DNA from: UBA6544 sp049601975
GTDB taxonomy: Bacteria > Pseudomonadota > Alphaproteobacteria > UBA8366
DNA: 47,402 nucleotides
Assembly: GCA_049601975.1 (NCBI GenBank)
Contig: JBMYRC010000013.1
Span: 1-47,402, forward strand
Reading direction: 5' to 3'
In this document: positions 35,180 through 42,835 of the stretch, piece after piece
Position numbering within the stretch: the stretch's first letter is position 1
Layout of the letters: the number at the start of each line of letters is the position of its first letter
Notes under the pieces: generated by a model
Told to the model about the DNA's origin: nothing
Database searches by the model: none
Seen by the model: only the letters and a program-made list of their open reading frames with translations
Program-made: the position numbers and the translations under genes

Positions 35180-36184
35180 TTAGTGATCGGCCACCGTCAA
35201 GATAATCTTGCCGATATGGCCACTCGATTCCATGCGTTGATGTGCTTGAGCGGCATCCGTGAGTGGGAATTTAGAGTCGATAACCGGTTTAATCCGACCG
35301 GCGGCGAACATCGGCCAGACCTTTTCCTTCAGTTCGCAAGCAATAGCCGCCTTCGACGCATCCGATTGGGCGCGCAGAGTGGACGCGGTTATGGTCTGAC
35401 GTTTGACCATGAACCGGCTCAATGTTAGTTCGGCTGTTGCCCCCGTGAGAAACGCGATGATCGACAAGCGTCCGTCGATGGCCAGACTATCAATGTTCTT
35501 CTGGATGTAATCGCCGCCAACCATGTCAAGGATGACATCCACACCGCGTTTTTCAGTTTTTGCCCGCAGCACCGCGGCCCAATCCTCGTCCCGGTAATTG
35601 ATCGCGACATCCGCACCGAGATCCCGGCAGGCAGCGCATTTCACGTCTGAGCCGGCGGTTGTGTAGACGGTGGCCCCCATGGCTTTGGCCAATTGGATTG
35701 CTGTCGTCCCGATGCCGCTCGACCCGCCGTGGACGAGAAAACTCTCACCCTCGCGCAAATAGGCGCGCTGGAACACATTGTGCCAGACCGTAAAACTAGT
35801 CTCGGGGATGCCCGCGGCGTCTAAAATTGAAACACCGTCTGGAACCGGTAAACAATGCGCCGCCGGTGCAATGCAATATTCCGCGTATCCGCCACCGGGC
35901 GTTAGCGCACACACGCGATCGCCGATGGAAACACCTTCGACGCCATCTCCGAGTGCTGCGATTTCGCCGGAGACTTCCAGGCCCGGAAGGTCTGATTGAC
36001 CGGGCGGTGGTGGGTAATGACCGGCACGTTGAATAGCGTCTGGTCGATTTACACCAGCGGCCGCAACGCGGATCAAAACGTCATTCGCCGAGGGTTTCGG
36101 AAGGGGACGGGTCGTCGGTTTCAATACGTCCGGACCGCCAAACTCCGAAATTTCCATTGCGGTCATTGTCTCGGGTAAAGACAT
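35180..36184 (-). CDS. NAD(P)H:quinone oxidoreductase, zinc-free MDR family
   Basis: 334-aa medium-chain dehydrogenase/reductase of the quinone oxidoreductase type (PIG3-like). The nucleotide-binding motif HGGSSGIGTTAIQLAKAMG is near 150-168. Zinc-ligand cysteines of alcohol dehydrogenases are missing, as expected for this subgroup. The N-terminus MSLPETMTAMEISEFGGPDV is typical. It may reduce quinones or enones; it stands alone between trcR and a divergent DUF1192 gene. Confidence 0.92.
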   Translation of the reverse strand: MSLPETMTAMEISEFGGPDVLKPTTRPLPKPSANDVLIRVAAAGVNRPDAIQRAGHYPPPPGQSDLPGLEVSGEIAALGDGVEGVSIGDRVCALTPGGGYAEYCIAPAAHCLPVPDGVSILDAAGIPETSFTVWHNVFQRAYLREGESFLVHGGSSGIGTTAIQLAKAMGATVYTTAGSDVKCAACRDLGADVAINYRDEDWAAVLRAKTEKRGVDVILDMVGGDYIQKNIDSLAIDGRLSIIAFLTGATAELTLSRFMVKRQTITASTLRAQSDASKAAIACELKEKVWPMFAAGRIKPVIDSKFPLTDAAQAHQRMESSGHIGKIILTVADH

Positions 36185-36292
36185 GTTTCTCGCTCCCGCC
36201 GTATGAGTTAAATGTCTGGAATTGGGTTGCAGGTCTAGCCTGCGGTGAGCACACTTGCAAGTGGTCGCAATCGAACCGAGGAGACGATAAAC

Positions 36293-36478
36293 ATGGCCGA
36301 AGAAGATGATGATATTCCGCGCGCTCTGCGCCCGAAACCGACGGATCTAGACGTCATGTCAATTGGCGAGCTGTCCGAGTATATAGGTGAGCTTGAGGCG
36401 GAAATAGAACGCATCCGCATGGCCATTATTCGCAAGGAAGAACAAAAACTTGCCGCGGACGCCGTTTTCAAAAGATAA
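36293..36478 (+). CDS. DUF1192 small protein
   Basis: 61-aa protein of the alphaproteobacterial DUF1192 family. Acidic start (MAEEDDDIP), then the signature LDVMSIGELSEYIGELEAEI and a basic helical end. ATG at 36293 has GAGGAG nine bases upstream; a longer frame from 36245 is not needed. The family's role is unknown. It is followed by the structured-RNA region. Confidence 0.88.
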   Translation: MAEEDDDIPRALRPKPTDLDVMSIGELSEYIGELEAEIERIRMAIIRKEEQKLAADAVFKR

Positions 36479-36511
36479 GGTAACAAATAAGAAATTAACT
36501 ATAATTGTTAA

Positions 36512-36650
36512 CTTATTATTAGCAACTTTTCCTTAAGTTGATAGATGACGCGATTGTCCCAAGCGCGTCCGGATGGGTTCGCTACCTTGGATCCCATCTA
36601 ATTTCCTCCCTTTAGACTCGGGTTGTTATTGATTTAGCGACCCTTTTTTT
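36512..36650 (+). ncRNA. Candidate structured small RNA between DUF1192 and metY
   Basis: About 139 nt. Consensus -10 TATAAT at 36500-36505 would start it near 36512, but no clear -35 is visible. It can form: hairpin A, CAACTT (36523-36528)/AAGTTG (36535-36540), loop TTCCTT; hairpin B, GACGCG (36547-36552)/CGCGTC (36564-36569), loop ATTGTCCCAAG; hairpin C, GATGGG (36572-36577)/CCCATC (36593-36598) with a 15-nt loop. CCAAG in loop B (36559-36563) is complementary to CTTGG in loop C (36586-36590), so the loops could kiss. An unpaired CCTCCC (36605-36610) follows, complementary to ribosome-binding sites, then a terminator. It could instead be a readthrough leader of DUF1192 or metY. No ORF fills it and no known class was recognised. 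Confidence 0.5.
36620..36650 (+). terminator. Rho-independent terminator of the candidate sRNA
   Basis: GGGTTG (36620-36625) pairs with CGACCC (36638-36643), one of the six pairs being G-U, around a 12-nt loop; seven Ts follow (36644-36650). It ends transcription just before the metY leader. It may also serve DUF1192 readthrough or act as an attenuator for metY. Confidence 0.65.
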
Positions 36651-36652
36651 AC

Positions 36653-36714
36653 CGTGCGGTTCATCCATTCAGGATGCTTTGAACCGAGAAATGATTCGGT
36701 TAATGTGCCGCACG
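36653..36714 (+). promoter_or_regulatory. Foldable metY leader (three-way junction)
   Basis: Outer stem CGTGCGG (36653-36659) with CCGCACG (36708-36714), a perfect 7 bp. Inside are two hairpins: CATCC (36662-36666)/GGATG (36672-36676) with loop ATTCA, and AACCGA (36682-36687)/TCGGTT (36696-36701) with an 8-nt loop. It ends 25 nt before the metY ATG and starts right after a terminator. MetY genes are often controlled by S-adenosylmethionine riboswitches, but I do not see the SAM-II core or the SAM-I fold. It is a candidate for a ligand-binding leader or protein site; folding by eye only. Confidence 0.45.
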
Positions 36715-36739
36715 TTCATTACTGCGGGGTCAATTTGCG

Positions 36740-38035
36740 ATGGTTAAACCCGATCACCTGAAACCGGCGACACTGGCGCTTCATGCGGGCCAGCAACCTG
36801 ATTCGGCCACCGGCGCGCGGGCGGTGCCGATCTACCAGACTACGTCCTTCGTCTTCGAGGATGCGGATCATGCGGCATCTCTCTTCAACCTCGAAGCCTC
36901 CGGTCACATTTATTCGCGTATCTCGAACCCGACTGTCGCAGTCTTGGAAGAACGCATCGCCGCGTTGGAAGGTGGTGTGGGGGCATTGTGTACGGCCAGC
37001 GGACAGGCGGCCTTGCATATGGGGATCGTGGCATTGATGGGAGCCGGCAGTCATATCGTTGCCTCCTCTTCGCTCTATGGCGGCTCGACCAATATGTTCC
37101 AATATACTCTGCCACGGTTTGGAATTACGGCGACGCTTGTCGATCCGCGCGACCATGAGGCCATGAGGGCAGCCATCCGCCCCGAAACTCGGTTGGTGTT
37201 CGGTGAGGTTCTGGGGAATCCCGGCCTGGAAGTTTTCGATATCGAGCCGATTGCCGAAATCGCCCATGATGCGGGCTTGCCATTGATGTTGGATGCGACT
37301 TTCGCGACACCGTACCTATGCCGTTCCTTTGATTATGGCGCAGATATTGTCATGCATTCGGCGACGAAATGGCTTGGCGGACATGGAGTCGCCATCGGCG
37401 GCGCGCTTGTTGATTCCGGCAAATTCGATTGGGTGGCAAGCGGCAAGTTTCCGACTCTAACCGAGCCCTACGATGGCTATCACGGAATCAATTTCTGGGA
37501 GGAATACGGCCCAGCGGCATTCATCATGCGCGCGCGCCTTGAAGGGATGCGAGATTTCGGGCCCTGCATGAGCCCGACAAGTGCATTTCATATCTTGCAG
37601 GGTGTCGAGACACTACCGATGCGAATGGAACGGCATGTCGCGAGTGCGGGAGAAATGGCGGCTTTCCTGGCTGCCCACGATGCCGTCGCCTGGGCTAATC
37701 ATCCGAGTTTGCCGAACCATCCCGATACGGCGTTGACGAAGAAGTATTTCCCGAAGGGTGCGGGATCAATCGTTTGCTTTGGTGTGAAGGGCGGGCGCAA
37801 GGCCGGCGAAAAAACCATCGAACGGGTCGAATTGTTTTCGCATCTCGCTAATGTCGGCGACGCGAAATCATTAATTCTGCACCCGGCCAGCACGACCCAT
37901 CAGCAACTGACCGCGGCACAACTCGAGAAAGCCGGTATCGGAGAAGATATGATTCGTTTGTCAATTGGTCTCGAGGATGTGGATGATTTGATGGCCGATT
38001 TGGATCAGGCGCTGCGTGCATCGCAAAGGGGATAA
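36740..38035 (+). CDS. metY: O-acetylhomoserine sulfhydrylase (MetY)
   Basis: 431-aa PLP enzyme of the Cys/Met metabolism family that makes homocysteine from O-acetylhomoserine and sulfide. Lys210 in HSATKWLGGHG is the PLP lysine. The family N-terminus (KPATLALHAGQQPD) and the stretch SSLYGGSTNMFQYTLPRFGI separate it from cystathionine gamma-synthase. The ribosome site is a weak GCGGGG. It has a structured leader (36653-36714). The next gene follows after 3 bp, suggesting an operon with the hydrolase and thioesterase, whose link to methionine synthesis is unclear. Confidence 0.93.
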   Translation: MVKPDHLKPATLALHAGQQPDSATGARAVPIYQTTSFVFEDADHAASLFNLEASGHIYSRISNPTVAVLEERIAALEGGVGALCTASGQAALHMGIVALMGAGSHIVASSSLYGGSTNMFQYTLPRFGITATLVDPRDHEAMRAAIRPETRLVFGEVLGNPGLEVFDIEPIAEIAHDAGLPLMLDATFATPYLCRSFDYGADIVMHSATKWLGGHGVAIGGALVDSGKFDWVASGKFPTLTEPYDGYHGINFWEEYGPAAFIMRARLEGMRDFGPCMSPTSAFHILQGVETLPMRMERHVASAGEMAAFLAAHDAVAWANHPSLPNHPDTALTKKYFPKGAGSIVCFGVKGGRKAGEKTIERVELFSHLANVGDAKSLILHPASTTHQQLTAAQLEKAGIGEDMIRLSIGLEDVDDLMADLDQALRASQRG

Positions 38036-38038
38036 GCC

Positions 38039-38839
38039 GTGTGGATTGAAATGGATGACGCAAGAATATTCGCCCAAACCGGCGGCAAGGCATTTGATGC
38101 GGAAAAACCGTCGGTCGTGCTTCTCCACGGTGCTGGAATGGATCAAACCGTCTGGCAGCAGCAATCTCGCTATCTGGCGCATCACGGCTGGAACGTCTTT
38201 GCCGTTGATCTGCCGGGACATGGGTTAAGCACCGGGCAACCACCCGAAAGCGTGCCTGCTGGAGCGGACTGGCTCATCTCGTTCCTGGATGCCGCCGGGC
38301 TTGAGAAGGCGGCATTGGTCGGTCATTCGCTCGGCGCGTTGATATCGCTGGAGACGGCAGGGCGCTATAGCGACCGGGTTTCGCAACTGGCGCTGTTGGG
38401 GGTGACGCCAAAGATGCCGGTGCATCAGGGTCTGTTGGATGCGGCGACGGCGAACGAGCCCGTGGCGGGGCAACTGATTGTCGGGTGGGGATTTGGCAAG
38501 CAGGCTCATCGTGGCGGTAACATTGCGCCGGGCATGTGGATGATGGGCGGTGGTGGCCGATTGATCGAGCATGCGCGGCCGGGGGTGCTCGGCGCCGATC
38601 TCAACGCCGCCAATGCTTATCAAGGTGGACAGGAGGCGGCAGGGGCAGTGCAATGCGATACGTTGCTGTTGTTGGGTGCCGCGGACCGGATGACGCCTGT
38701 GAAGGGTGCCAGGGCGCTGCAGGAAGCGATCGCCAATTGCCGAACTGAGGTCCTACCCGGCGCGGGTCATATGATGATGATCGAATCTCCGAGAGGGACC
38801 TTAAAAATACTTGCGGCATTTCTCGAGTCGAATGCATGA
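38039..38839 (+). CDS. Alpha/beta hydrolase
   Basis: 266-aa alpha/beta-hydrolase. Nucleophile elbow GHSLG is visible (VGHSLGALISLE), the acid is probably in GAADRMTPVKG and the base in GAGHMMMIESP, with the oxyanion region HGAGMDQ. The start is a GTG at 38039 with AGGGG seven bases upstream; an ATG at 38051 is an alternative. Substrate unknown. It overlaps the thioesterase gene by 4 bp and follows metY by 3 bp. Confidence 0.9.
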   Translation: MWIEMDDARIFAQTGGKAFDAEKPSVVLLHGAGMDQTVWQQQSRYLAHHGWNVFAVDLPGHGLSTGQPPESVPAGADWLISFLDAAGLEKAALVGHSLGALISLETAGRYSDRVSQLALLGVTPKMPVHQGLLDAATANEPVAGQLIVGWGFGKQAHRGGNIAPGMWMMGGGGRLIEHARPGVLGADLNAANAYQGGQEAAGAVQCDTLLLLGAADRMTPVKGARALQEAIANCRTEVLPGAGHMMMIESPRGTLKILAAFLESNA

Positions 38840-39267
38840 GAGCCGGCGGGCAGTTCATTAGGTCCGATTTCAAATGGTTCATCGACTTACAATCACGATG
38901 GATGGATAACGACGCCTACGGGCATATCAATAACGTCATTTATTACGCGTGGTTTGATACGGCGGTGAACCGCTTTTTGGTCGATAACGAGCTGCTCGAT
39001 TATCAAAACGATACGGTTCATGGCATCGTGATCGAATCGAAATGCACGTATCTGAAGGAATTCACCTATCCCGATGTCGCCCAGGCGGGCCTCAAGCTCC
39101 AACGTCTCGGTAACACATCGGTGGCGTATGATATCGGGTTGTTCCATGTCGGCGACGACGATGCCGCCGCGCTCGGATATCTCGTGCATGTTTATGTCGA
39201 TACGCAAACCCGGCAGCCCGTGCGGGTGCCGGATACCGTTCGCGCCGGTATCGAAGCCTTGGCATAG
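38836..39267 (+). CDS. Hotdog-fold acyl-CoA thioesterase (YbgC-like)
   Basis: 143-aa thioesterase of the 4-hydroxybenzoyl-CoA thioesterase/YbgC type. The signature RWMDNDAYGHINNVIYYAWF has the catalytic-type Asp and His. It hydrolyses an acyl-CoA to acid and CoA; the substrate is unknown. The ATG overlaps the hydrolase stop (ATGA), indicating translational coupling. A bidirectional terminator follows. Confidence 0.92.
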   Translation: MRAGGQFIRSDFKWFIDLQSRWMDNDAYGHINNVIYYAWFDTAVNRFLVDNELLDYQNDTVHGIVIESKCTYLKEFTYPDVAQAGLKLQRLGNTSVAYDIGLFHVGDDDAAALGYLVHVYVDTQTRQPVRVPDTVRAGIEALA

Positions 39268-39277
39268 TTACAGAAAA

Positions 39278-39303
39278 GGGCGCGCACCTTTCGATGCGCG
39301 CCC
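39278..39303. terminator. Bidirectional terminator between thioesterase and hsp20 genes
   Basis: Perfect 9-bp stem GGGCGCGCA (39278-39286) and TGCGCGCCC (39295-39303) with an 8-nt loop. A-run on one side and T-run (ATTTTC) on the other, so it can end both converging transcripts. Confidence 0.8.
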
Positions 39304-39327
39304 ATTTTCGAGAGGAGCTTAGACGCC

Positions 39328-39783
39328 TTAGGCGGCTTTGCCTTCAAGCGCTTTCGGGTCTCCGCCTGCGATCGCGATCTTGCGGGGCTTTTTCTCTTCG
39401 GGAACCTCGCGCACGAGATCTATATGCAGCAAACCGTTCTCGAGACGCGCGTCTTTCACGACAACATGCTCGGCTAAGTTAAATCGACGCTCGAACGCGC
39501 GCTCGGCGATCCCGCGGTGCAGGAACGTGCGGCTATCTTCCGCCTGATTGCAGTTGAGACGACCATTTACGAGCAATTGTGCGTCTTGTGCGGTGATCTC
39601 GATGTCATCCTCGCCAAATCCGGCGACGGCCATCGTGATCCGGTAGTTGTCCTCGTCGGTCGCTTCGATGTTGTAGGGCGGGAAACTATTCGTGGGCTCA
39701 TTCGCGAGTGAGTCCATTAAGTGTGCCATACGGTCGAAGCCGACGGTGGTCCGGAATAGGGGGGAGAAATCTAAGTTTCGCAT
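39328..39783 (-). CDS. Hsp20/alpha-crystallin family small heat-shock protein
   Basis: 151-aa small heat-shock chaperone. N-terminus MRNLDFSPLFRTTVGFDRM matches the proteobacterial IbpA/HspH group; the alpha-crystallin domain spans about 37-130 (YNIEATDEDNYRITMAVAGF to LVREVPEEK). The ATG at 39783 is chosen over the one at 39789 because the AGGA site then has eight bases spacing. It is preceded by a ROSE-like leader and a sigma32-type promoter, so it should be heat-induced. Confidence 0.94.
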   Translation of the reverse strand: MRNLDFSPLFRTTVGFDRMAHLMDSLANEPTNSFPPYNIEATDEDNYRITMAVAGFGEDDIEITAQDAQLLVNGRLNCNQAEDSRTFLHRGIAERAFERRFNLAEHVVVKDARLENGLLHIDLVREVPEEKKPRKIAIAGGDPKALEGKAA

Positions 39784-39877
39784 TTTCATATCCTTTTCTA
39801 AGCGACATGGTCGTTTGGGTCGCCATATGGCCGACCCGGTTTCACACTATCCGAGCCCACTATGGGCGCTCGGAACA
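39784..39877 (-). promoter_or_regulatory. ROSE-like RNA thermometer in hsp20 leader
   Basis: On the minus strand the ribosome site AGGA (plus 39791-39794) faces TCGCT (plus 39801-39805) across the six-base loop TAGAAA. This matches the ROSE consensus UYGCU paired to AGGA, where a G-G contact weakens the stem. Two upstream hairpins support it: GGGTCG/CGACCC (39817-39837) and CCGAG-CCCA/TGGG-CTCGG (39851-39873, two-base bulge). ROSE elements of this kind control small heat-shock genes in alphaproteobacteria. Confidence 0.7.
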
Positions 39878-39883
39878 CTTCTT

Positions 39884-39911
39884 AGATTGGAATGCGACGG
39901 ATAGATTCAAG
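39884..39911 (-). promoter_or_regulatory. Putative sigma32 promoter of hsp20
   Basis: Minus strand: CTTGAA (39906-39911) and CCAATCT (39884-39890). With CTTG as the -35 core the spacer to the -10 is 17 bp. The alphaproteobacterial heat-shock consensus is CTTG then CYTATNT, so one -10 base differs. It places the start near 39877, at the head of the ROSE-like leader. Confidence 0.5.
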
Positions 39912-40028
39912 AGGTTTCTGTGAACCAAATAGTGAGCAATTTTAGGCGCAATCGGTCTAGAATCCTGTTATAGTTAAGGGGGATGGGACATTAGGATTAC
40001 GTGAAACAGACAAAAAAGATCCGGTAAA

Positions 40029-40415
40029 TTGACGGCGCTCTATCTCTCGCGAACCTATGACGAAGCGTACGATCTCCTGATCGAAGCGCGCGGTTTTGCT
40101 GAGCACTAATACCGAAATAAACGTCGAAGAGAATTCGATGAGCGTATGATTCAGAATCGTGAAAGCTTCCGTCTCACATCCCGATTGGCACAAATTGTGG
40201 CTTGGTTACTTGTCCAGAAGGCGTATCAAGCAGGCGAACTCAGCCCCCAGGATTTGATGGATGAGGCCTATCGTCTCGAAGGTGAACGGGTTTGTCTTGA
40301 TTGGGAATCGGCGAGCGAAGCCGAGTTGCCGCGACAATTGGTGAGTTTGTTGGGGCGGAGTTACGATCTGTATTGCCGCGTACAACGGTTGGATCGTCAA
40401 TTCACTGCCAACTGA
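40029..40415 (+). pseudogene. RcdA-like (DUF1465) gene with in-frame stop
   Basis: DUF1465 contains RcdA, the ClpXP adaptor for CtrA degradation in Caulobacter. From a TTG (40029) the frame reads LYLSRTYDEAYDLLIEARGF, then TAA (40107-40109), then continues in the same frame as RESFRLTSRLAQIVAWLLVQ, EGERVCLD and LVSLLGRSYDLYCRVQRLD. Both halves are typical DUF1465. A single C-to-T change (CAA to TAA) would explain the stop. No ATG or good ribosome site precedes the N-terminal part; upstream is TGA at 40002. Translation from ATG 40146 would give an 89-aa fragment without the N-terminal helix. It could be a dead gene or a sequencing error. Confidence 0.7.
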
Positions 40416-40418
40416 ACG

Positions 40419-40441
40419 AAAAAGGGCGCCACCGGGCGCCC
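40419..40441 (-). terminator. Rho-independent terminator after rpmE
   Basis: Perfect 7-bp GC stem GGGCGCC (40424-40430)/GGCGCCC (40435-40441) with a 4-base loop and, on the minus strand, a five-T tail (plus A-run 40419-40423). It lies between the converging DUF1465 and rpmE genes. Confidence 0.85.
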
Positions 40442-40469
40442 TAAATCAATCTCAACCGAAATTTTTAGT

Positions 40470-40694
40470 TTAGACTTTGAGGCCGAAACTTTCGAATTTC
40501 TTGTTGAATTTGGCAAGTTGGCCACCGGTATCGATCAGGCGGTGCACACCGGTCCAAGCCGGATGCGAGCTCGGGTCGATATCGAGCTTGAGGGTGTCTC
40601 CCTCTTTGCCGTAGGTCGAATAGGTCTTGTAGCTTGTCCCGTCCGTCATCTGGACGGTTATCTCGTGATAATCGGGATGAGTTTCTGCTTTCAT
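40470..40694 (-). CDS. rpmE: 50S ribosomal protein L31
   Basis: 74-aa L31, recognised from HPDYHEITVQMTDGT, STYGKEGDTLKLDIDPSSH and HPAWTGVHRLIDTGGQLAKF. It lacks the CxxC zinc cysteines, which is normal for the zinc-free alphaproteobacterial type. ATG at 40694 has AGGAG eight bases upstream; longer frames to 40751 and 40836 have none. Confidence 0.95.
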   Translation of the reverse strand: MKAETHPDYHEITVQMTDGTSYKTYSTYGKEGDTLKLDIDPSSHPAWTGVHRLIDTGGQLAKFNKKFESFGLKV

Positions 40695-40722
40695 CTCTCG
40701 ACTCCTGAAGTTCAAGCGCGGC

Positions 40723-40751
40723 TGTATAGCCGAGCCTGCTTGGGGATGCAA
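40723..40751 (-). promoter_or_regulatory. Putative sigma70 promoter of rpmE
   Basis: Minus strand: TTGCAT (40746-40751), 17-bp spacer, TATACA (40723-40728). Initiation near 40716 gives a short 22-nt leader containing the AGGAG ribosome site. Confidence 0.6.
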
Positions 40752-40830
40752 GCCTTCGGCCCGTTGTTTTGCGGTATATTACCTGTACCTTGTATTTTAG
40801 GCGATACTTAAAAGGCAAAGGAATTCTGCG

Positions 40831-42388
40831 ATCCAAGATTTCGTAATACGCGGTGGGACGGTGTTTGATGGCCTCGGATATCCGGGCGTGCCGGCGGATG
40901 TTTTGATTCGTGACGGAGCGATCTCAGAAATCAGCGCTATACCGTCCGTGGAGGCAGTGGAAATCGATGCGAGAGGACTCTATATCACTCTGGGATTTAT
41001 CGATATTCACAGTCATTCTGATTTCACCCTTTTAGTTGACCCCCGCGCGGTAAGTTCGATTTCCCAGGGCGTCACGCTGGAAGTTATCGGTAATTGCGGG
41101 CATGGCTGTTTTCCGCTTGTCGACAAGACACTTGCGCGGAATGCGATATACGGAATCACCGATGATATTTCGCTGAATTGGTCGAGCGGAGTATCTCGAC
41201 CTATTGGATAAGGTCCAACCGGCCGTCAATGTCCTCACGTTGGTCCCCAACGGACAATTGCGGCAAGCGGCCATGGGAATGAAGGATGTCCCGGCGACCG
41301 CAGATGAACTGCGACAGATGCTGCGCTACCTGGAAGAGGGGTTGGATGCGGGGGCGTTTGGAATTTCGACCGGTTTGGAATACCCGATCGAAGTCGGCGC
41401 GGCGGCAAGCGAGATCGAGGCATTGCTCGAACCCGTGGCGCGGCGCGATCTATTGTATTCGACCCACACGCGACGGCGCGACAAGGGCGCGGTTGGGGCG
41501 GTCGTGGAAGCGCTCGAGACAGCGCGGCAAGCCGGTGTTTGCCTGCAAGTCTCGCATCTATTGCCTCGTGGCGGGCGGGACGATTGCGAGACCTGCATAG
41601 ACCTAGTCGAGACGGCCCGTGGCGCGGGACAGGATGTGTCCTTCGATATGCATACCCGTACCTTCTCCTTGACCTATCTGCACGCCATGTTGCCCCCCTG
41701 GGCCCTGGTGGACGGCCTTGCGGCACTGCCGGGTCATATTACGGATCCGGAGGCGAGAGCGCGCATTGAGGCGTATCCCTCCATCGTGAACAGTGGCGGG
41801 TGGAATCGGGTCGTCTTATTGGATAACCAAATCGCGCCGGAATTAGCCCGTCTCGACTTTGTGACGATCGGACAGCGCCTCGGCTTGGCGCCGGTCGATG
41901 CGGCATTGTCCCTGCTGTGCCAATCGGCGGAAGCGACGGTGCCGTTGATGATCGTGCGCCCGGTCTACGATACGAACGATCAAACCTTGGCGTTCGGGCA
42001 TCCGCTCTGCGTGCCGGGCTCGGATGCGACCGCGCTATGCCCGGATGGGCCGCTATCAGGATCGGCCTTTCATGGTGCGTATAGCTGGGCCGCATGGTTC
42101 TATCGCTTCAGCGTGCGGGAAGCGGGTTTCCTAACGCCACAAGCAGCTATCCACAAGCTGACCGGGCCGCCGGCGGAGATCCTGAAATTAGGAAATCGGG
42201 GCCGGTTGCAGCCGGGTATGCGGGCGGATATCGCCATATTTGACCCCACCATATTTGGCGAGAGGGCAACGCAATGGGAGCCCAATCAAACCGCTGTTGG
42301 GATGCGGCATGTCTTTGTGAATGGCGATCTTGCTTTCACCGAAGACGCGCCGACGGAAACCCGATCCGGACAGGTCCTGCGCGCTTAG
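40831..42388 (+). pseudogene. N-acyl-D-amino-acid deacylase, frameshifted, start unclear
   Basis: Amidohydrolase of the D-aminoacylase type, with DIHSHSDF metal residues, the GNCGHG Cys, YSTHTRRRDK and VSHL, and the later GSDATAL. Two problems. The N-terminus IQDFVIRGGTVFDG begins at ATC (40831), eight bases after AAAGGA, with no ATG, GTG or TTG there; an in-frame GTG at 40861 would drop ten residues. Second, near 41185-41195 the frame ends in nonsense (SSGVSRPIG, stop at 41211), and a one-base shift restores EYLDLLDKVQPAVNVLTL and runs to 42388. Each half is otherwise intact. It may be an inactivated gene or a sequence error. Confidence 0.8.
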
Positions 42389-42732
42389 GCCTTCACCGCG
42401 GTCAAGATGATTTCGACAAGCGTATCGCCTGCCAAGGGTGCGCCGACGCAGGCGCGCTGCGGCCAATTCTGCCAATCATCTCCCATCCAATCGTTCCACA
42501 CCTCATCCATGCCAGACTTCAAGCTCATATCGCTGAGAAAGATTTGCGCCTGGAGGATGCGGGTCTTATTTGATCCCGCCATCTCGAGACTCTCGTCGAG
42601 ATGGGCGAGGGAGTTACGCGTTTGTTCCTGAATGTCGGCGCCCGGTGCCGTCGCGACGGTATAGACGATGCCGCCATGCTCAACACAGCGGTTCCGCCCG
42701 GCGGCACTTCCTTTGTAACGATTGATGGTCAT
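42385..42732 (-). CDS. RidA-family protein (YjgF/YER057c/UK114)
   Basis: 115-aa RidA-family protein, which in the founding members hydrolyses reactive enamine/imine intermediates. Start ATG at 42732 has a perfect GGAGGGAG site; the longer frame to 42825 is discarded. The conserved Arg in RACVGAPLAGDTLVEI is present. Its stop overlaps the stop of the deacylase frame by four bases, in convergent orientation. Confidence 0.9.
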   Translation of the reverse strand: MTINRYKGSAAGRNRCVEHGGIVYTVATAPGADIQEQTRNSLAHLDESLEMAGSNKTRILQAQIFLSDMSLKSGMDEVWNDWMGDDWQNWPQRACVGAPLAGDTLVEIILTAVKA

Positions 42733-42835
42733 GACTCCCTCCTTGTTTTGTTGCTCTACACCAACATAGTGCAGTCCGTTCGAATTGTTGATAAGACCGT
42801 TCCGCCTGCAGCGGAGCGAGATCACGGAATAGCTT

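Noticed and set aside
36653..36714. SAM-II or other known SAM riboswitch before metY
   Set aside because: The characteristic SAM-II pseudoknot core and SAM-I four-way fold are not seen; kept only as an unassigned leader.
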